Below are positions 60,169-64,000 of a stretch of DNA of 64,000 nt, in pieces (position 1 is the stretch's first letter; every line of letters starts with the position of its first letter). The stretch comes from Paenibacillus cremeus (lineage in GTDB: Bacteria > Bacillota > Bacilli > Paenibacillales > NBRC-103111), in the NCBI RefSeq assembly GCF_007786445.1, contig NZ_VNJI01000021.1, forward strand, positions 1-64,000, written 5' to 3'. The position numbers and the translations under genes are program-made. The notes beneath the pieces are model-generated. The model was not told where the DNA came from, searched no databases, and saw only the letters and a list, made by a program, of their open reading frames with translations.

Positions 60169-61884
60169 TTATTTATCCGAAACCAGCAGGCTGACTACCT
60201 TGCCTTTATTCACATCAATCAAGCCGAAATCCGTGATCTTCAGCGCCGGGCTGACCGGCAAGGAATGGGTGCTGATGGACATGATCGGATTATAGTGATT
60301 GTAGCCGAGCGAACGCATCGCATCGGTCAGACGCTGCACTTCCTCAGCCGCCTGCTCCAGCGGCGCTTCCGTCAAGATTCCGCCTACCGGAAGCTGGAGA
60401 TTCGCCAGTACCTGCCCCTGATGTACGACAGCAAAGCCCCCTTGATTCCGGATGACCAGATTGGCAGCCAGCTGCATATCAGCCGGATCATGCCCCACGA
60501 CAAGCAGGTTATGATTATCGTGCGAGTAGGTCGTAGCGATGGCGCCGCGCTGAATCGTATCGCCGCCGATCAGGCCATAGGCGCGGCTGCCGCCTTTGCC
60601 GTAACGCTCGAAGGTGGCGATCAGTCCGAAGCCGCTCTCCTGCCACTGAAGCTGTCCGTCCTTGACCTCCGCTTTCCCGATATGCTCCTCGGTAAACGTC
60701 GAGCCGTTCTTTACCAGCATCACACGGCAGCTGTGAGTTCCGTCAACAGCCTCTACAGGAACGTTGAAATCCTTCATCTCCAGCTCGTTCAGCTGCACGC
60801 TGCGGTAAAAGTGCGCAGGGAACGTATATGAACAGTCAGTTGCATTGTAGGGCTCGCCCGCCGTATAGACGCCTGTTCCGTTCTTGTATACTTGCTCGAT
60901 CGTCAGCTGCTCCAAATCCGACAGCAGCACGAAATCCGCAACCTTGCCCGGTGCGATGGCTCCGCGGTCATACATTCGCATCCGGCGAGAAGGAGTGAAC
61001 GTGGCGGCGTAGATCGCTTTTTCCGGCGTCATCCCCATTCCGATTGCTTTGCGGACAATATGGTTCAAATGCCCCCGGCGCTGGAAGGAATCCGGCATGA
61101 CGTCGTCGGTCACAAAGCAGAAATGCTCCGCTACATCCTGATGGATCAAATACTGCATGACTTCATCCGTCATCGACTTTTCCTGAATTTCAAGGAACAT
61201 CCCGGCGGCGATCCGCGCCTCCATGCCTTCGACCGTTTGATGCGTATGGTCCGAATCGACCCCGCTGTAGATCACGCGATGCAGATCAAGGTCCAGAAGC
61301 TTCGGAACATGCCCCTCAATGATCAGCTGCGGATAGTGCTCGCGCATGTGGTTCAAGATCCGGTTCGTTTTGCAGTCGGGATCGGTGATAACGTCCACAT
61401 AGTTCATAATCTCGCCCAAGCAAATAATGCGCTCGGTCCGCAGCAGCTCGTCCATATCCTCGATCTCGATTGCTCCGCCCGTCGTTTCCATGGAGGTCGC
61501 CGGGACGGAGCTCGGCAGCGCGTAGAACATGTCGGCCACGCACTCCTTGCTCGCCGCGATCATTTCCTTGATGCCCTCGAGGCCAAAAACGTTCGCCATT
61601 TCGTGCGGCTCGGGAACGATGGTGGTCACCCCGTTCTTGATTAAGCCGTTAGAGAATGCATGCGGAGTCACCATGGTGCTCTCGATGTGCAGATGAATAT
61701 CGACCAGCCCTGGGATCATGTAGCGTCCTTGGCCATCCAGCCGCTCAGCCGCTTCGAAGCTGTCAGCCCCCTTGGGACCGATGTAAAGGAACCGGCCGTC
61801 CAGAACCGCCGCATTCCCGGGAACGAATTTTTTAAAATAGCTGTTAAAAATGTTTATATTCTCAATAAGCAAATCCACTTTCAT
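60169..61884 (-). CDS. ade: adenine deaminase (Ade)
   Basis: The 571-residue amidohydrolase deaminates adenine to hypoxanthine. Seen are 'IPGLVDIHLHIESTMVTPHAF' (HxH metal motif), 'TTIVPEPHEMANVFGLEGI', 'MFYALPSSVPAT', 'IIEGHVPKLL' and the C-terminal domain with 'ATTYSHDNHNLLVVG'. The ATG at 61884 follows GGGGAGG; the upstream extension is not supported. It sits between the ABC ATPase and rbsK genes, implying purine nucleoside or base catabolism. It could also act on a related base. Confidence 0.92.
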   Translation of the reverse strand: MKVDLLIENINIFNSYFKKFVPGNAAVLDGRFLYIGPKGADSFEAAERLDGQGRYMIPGLVDIHLHIESTMVTPHAFSNGLIKNGVTTIVPEPHEMANVFGLEGIKEMIAASKECVADMFYALPSSVPATSMETTGGAIEIEDMDELLRTERIICLGEIMNYVDVITDPDCKTNRILNHMREHYPQLIIEGHVPKLLDLDLHRVIYSGVDSDHTHQTVEGMEARIAAGMFLEIQEKSMTDEVMQYLIHQDVAEHFCFVTDDVMPDSFQRRGHLNHIVRKAIGMGMTPEKAIYAATFTPSRRMRMYDRGAIAPGKVADFVLLSDLEQLTIEQVYKNGTGVYTAGEPYNATDCSYTFPAHFYRSVQLNELEMKDFNVPVEAVDGTHSCRVMLVKNGSTFTEEHIGKAEVKDGQLQWQESGFGLIATFERYGKGGSRAYGLIGGDTIQRGAIATTYSHDNHNLLVVGHDPADMQLAANLVIRNQGGFAVVHQGQVLANLQLPVGGILTEAPLEQAAEEVQRLTDAMRSLGYNHYNPIMSISTHSLPVSPALKITDFGLIDVNKGKVVSLLVSDK

Positions 61885-61906
61885 GATGTCGTACCTCCCC
61901 GTTGCA

Positions 61907-62974
61907 CTACTCCACCAATACCAGCTTCTCGCTAGGCAGCACCAGACGAACTGGCTGTCCGCTGGCATAAGGGAGCTCCATTTCTTTATTGACGGTAAAA
62001 TCGCCGAGCGGCGTCTCCACCACATATTGATAGCTGCGTCCAAGGTAGGTGCTGACCTTCACTCGTCCGCTCAGCTGATTGGCTTCCGCCGCAAGCTCCT
62101 GCTCGGTGCCCATCAGCACGTCATCGGGGCGAATAGCCCCCTTCATGCCTTTAGACTTGACCTGACCTGGCGCGATCTGCGACGAGAAAGTATAATCCTT
62201 CACCCGAAGCAGGATGGCCCCGATGTTGGAGCCTTCCTCCCGGCTTTCGAAAGTGATAAAGTTCGTAAAGCCGATAAAGCGGGCGACAAATTCAGTCCGC
62301 GGGTACTTGAAGGCAACGGATGGCTTATCCAATTGCTCGATAATCCCTTTATTCATGATGGCCACCTGGTCCGAGATGGAGAAGCATTCCTCCTGATCAT
62401 GGGACACGTAGACCGTAGTAATGCCGAGCTCCTGCTGGATGCGCCGAATCTCCACCCGCATGTTCACGCGCAAATTCGCATCCAGATTGCTGAGCGGCTC
62501 GTCAAACAGCAGCAGATCGGGCTCGATAACGAGCGCCCGCGCGATGGCCACCCGCTGACGCTGTCCACCGGACAGCTCCTTCGGGAACCGCTTCTCGAAG
62601 CCGGACAGGCTAACCGTCTCCAGGATTCGGCTCACTCGCCGCTCCACCTCGGCCCCGCTCACCTTGCGCAGTCGAAGCCCGAAGGCGACGTTATCGAACA
62701 CGTTCAGGTGCGGAAAGAGCGCATAGCTCTGAAAAACAAAGCCGAAGTTACGTTTGTTCACAGGCACTCGCGTATAATCTTTGCCATTCAGCATAAACTT
62801 CCCCTGCTGCGCTTCCAGAAAGCCCGCGATCAGTCGCAGCGTCGTCGTCTTGCCGCAGCCGCTTGGACCGAGAAGCGAAATGAGGCTCCCTTTTTCCACG
62901 CTCAGGTTAAAGTCTTTCAATATATATTGTTGATCGTAGGCGACCGACACGTTTTCCAAGGTTAGCAATGCCAT
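61907..62974 (-). CDS. ABC transporter ATP-binding protein (PotA/FbpC type)
   Basis: The 355-residue ATPase has Walker A 'LLGPSGCGKTTTLRLIAGF', signature 'LSGGQRQRVAIARAL', Walker B 'LLLFDEPLSNLD' and 'YVSHDQEECFSISD'. The C-terminal TOBE domain (residues about 275-350) places it in the PotA/FbpC/UgpC group. It powers the two permeases encoded upstream. The order ATPase, deaminase, ribokinase suggests a nucleobase/nucleoside rather than a polyamine substrate. Confidence 0.93.
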   Translation of the reverse strand: MALLTLENVSVAYDQQYILKDFNLSVEKGSLISLLGPSGCGKTTTLRLIAGFLEAQQGKFMLNGKDYTRVPVNKRNFGFVFQSYALFPHLNVFDNVAFGLRLRKVSGAEVERRVSRILETVSLSGFEKRFPKELSGGQRQRVAIARALVIEPDLLLFDEPLSNLDANLRVNMRVEIRRIQQELGITTVYVSHDQEECFSISDQVAIMNKGIIEQLDKPSVAFKYPRTEFVARFIGFTNFITFESREEGSNIGAILLRVKDYTFSSQIAPGQVKSKGMKGAIRPDDVLMGTEQELAAEANQLSGRVKVSTYLGRSYQYVVETPLGDFTVNKEMELPYASGQPVRLVLPSEKLVLVE

Positions 62975-62989
62975 GGACGAAAGCCTCCA

Positions 62990-63778
62990 TTATCGTTTGG
63001 TAAAATAAGACAGACCCATGAGCCGTTCGATCAAAAACATCACAACAGCCGTAAACACCATAAGCAGCACGGAAATCGCGGCGATGGTCGGATCGAAATG
63101 GTTCTCCACGTAGGTTAGCATTTGAATCGGCAGCGTGCTCACACCCGGTCCGGTCATAAATACCGAAATGTCCACATTATTGAACGATTCCAGAAAAGCA
63201 ATCAGCACCGCGGCGATAATGCCCGATTTGATATTCGGCAGCACCACCTTGAAGAAGGTGGCAAGTCGGCCGGCTCCAAGACTTAAAGCCGCTTCCTCCA
63301 CGGCGAAATCAAAGTTGGATAAGCTGGAGGCGATCACCCGGATTATAAAAGGAAGCATGATCACCGTATGCCCGAACAGCAGCGCCGAATAGATCGGCAG
63401 ATGATAGGCCGAGACTAAATATTTCAGCATGGTGAAGCCCAGAACAATGCCCGGGATCAGCACCGGCGAAATAAATACCGCATTCAGCGCTTCCTTGCCC
63501 TTGAAGGAGAATCGGCTCAGCGCATAAGCGGCCGGCAGTCCAAGCAGCAATGCGAGCACGTTGCCCGCCAGCGACACCAGTATGGAGGTGTAGAACGTTT
63601 TGACAAACATGGTTACTTCCAAAATATTGTGGTACCACTTGAGCGAAAAGCCCGTCGGCGGAAACTTCAGCACGCTGGTCGGTTCAAACGAAGCAACCGC
63701 AATAATAAGCAGCGGCCCCAGCAAAAAAATATAGACAAGTAGAGTAAACAGGCCGAGCCCTCGATTGTTCTCTCGCAT
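62990..63778 (-). CDS. ABC transporter permease (PotC type)
   Basis: The 262-residue permease has six membrane segments and the EAA loop 'AVEEAALSLGAGRLATFFKVVLPNIKSG'. The first segment 'LGLFTLLVYIFLLGPLLIIAVASFEP' is typical of the PotC/YdcV group. It is four bases downstream of the upstream permease. The substrate is not readable from sequence. Confidence 0.92.
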   Translation of the reverse strand: MRENNRGLGLFTLLVYIFLLGPLLIIAVASFEPTSVLKFPPTGFSLKWYHNILEVTMFVKTFYTSILVSLAGNVLALLLGLPAAYALSRFSFKGKEALNAVFISPVLIPGIVLGFTMLKYLVSAYHLPIYSALLFGHTVIMLPFIIRVIASSLSNFDFAVEEAALSLGAGRLATFFKVVLPNIKSGIIAAVLIAFLESFNNVDISVFMTGPGVSTLPIQMLTYVENHFDPTIAAISVLLMVFTAVVMFLIERLMGLSYFTKR

Positions 63779-63782
63779 CCGA

Positions 63783-64000
63783 CTACCCCTTTGGATTCAC
63801 TTTATTAGCGAGTTTGTTCATTAGCGCGATCACGATAAACGTAATGGCCATCATTATCGTGGCCACGACGGAGGCCAAGTACCAGTCGTTCAAGGTGATG
63901 GCGTTCTGGTACAGGAAGGTGGAAATGACGCGCTGCTTGCCCCCGAGCAAGGCCGGAGTCGTATAAGCAGTCAAGCTGCCGACGAACACCAGGATGCTCC
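63783..64000 (-). CDS. ABC transporter permease (PotB type), C-terminal part
   Basis: About 72 C-terminal residues are present ('FVGSLTAYTTPALLGGKQRVISTFLYQNAITLNDWYLASVVATIMM' region), matching the last membrane segments of PotB-type permeases. The gene continues beyond the right edge. The substrate-binding protein gene is expected further upstream, outside the window. Confidence 0.88.
   Translation of the reverse strand, partial: SILVFVGSLTAYTTPALLGGKQRVISTFLYQNAITLNDWYLASVVATIMMAITFIVIALMNKLANKVNPKG

Overview
The window looks like chromosomal DNA of a low-to-moderate GC Firmicute of the Paenibacillus group (Paenibacillaceae). Reasons: the 16S rRNA 5' end and its Bacillales-type leader, strong AGGAGG ribosome binding sites, TTG/GTG starts, Gram-positive lipoprotein and SLH-type secretion signals, and Bacillus-like gene sets (dpp-ykf, des-desKR, YesMN-type two-component systems). 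No phage, intact insertion sequence, tRNA gene or CRISPR array was seen. At least seven genes are broken or reduced to remnants.

Layout. 1-500: start of an rRNA operon read leftward, with two possible promoters. 639-3154: acetamidase/formamidase, then the futalosine-pathway pair mqnB-mqnD; mqnB is strikingly GC-rich. 3234-3352: an internally deleted pyrophosphohydrolase. 3423-11916 (leftward): a complete dppABCDE-ykfABC operon that imports and recycles cell-wall peptides. 12049-15661: DUF3870 protein, beta-lactamase-like hydrolase, Uma2 nuclease, Rpn-type nuclease broken by one stop codon. 15857-21598 (leftward): an AtuA/acyl-CoA operon (two AtuA parts, acyl-CoA dehydrogenase, enoyl-CoA hydratase, biotin-dependent carboxylase beta subunit, thioesterase). 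21773-25896: small and housekeeping genes, among them a 44-residue gene and a frameshifted retropepsin-like protein. 25995-29221: LacI regulator divergent from an FAD oxidoreductase and an SGNH hydrolase. 29280-29372: a tiny unit for a 30-residue exported peptide. 30330-37055: sensor kinase, AraC-type response regulator and a sugar ABC importer, with twin 21-bp-phased direct repeats ahead of both ABC transcription units and a cre site.

37349-41832: SWIM protein plus SNF2 helicase. 41893-44753: the des-desK-desR cold-sensing membrane desaturase system with a probable DesR operator, divergent from a wall-attached 5'-nucleotidase. 46907-48343: a PNK-like kinase, a Thg1-like 3'-5' polymerase and the tail of an RtcB RNA ligase, which reads as an RNA-repair operon whose ligase has been lost; a scar of other gene fragments follows to 48870. 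48872-50367: HAD hydrolase and methyltransferase. 50554-53911: NAD salvage operon (NrtR-like regulator, nicotinamidase, nicotinate phosphoribosyltransferase, frameshifted NadR-like kinase). 54028-59095: MFS and MATE exporters, two CBO0543-type membrane proteins, an RluA pseudouridine synthase. 59240-64000 (leftward): ribokinase, adenine deaminase and a PotABC-type ABC importer, running off the right edge.

Candidates most worth following: the RNA-repair operon with its decayed ligase, the paired response-regulator sites, the importer-adenine deaminase-ribokinase operon, and the tiny secreted-peptide unit.
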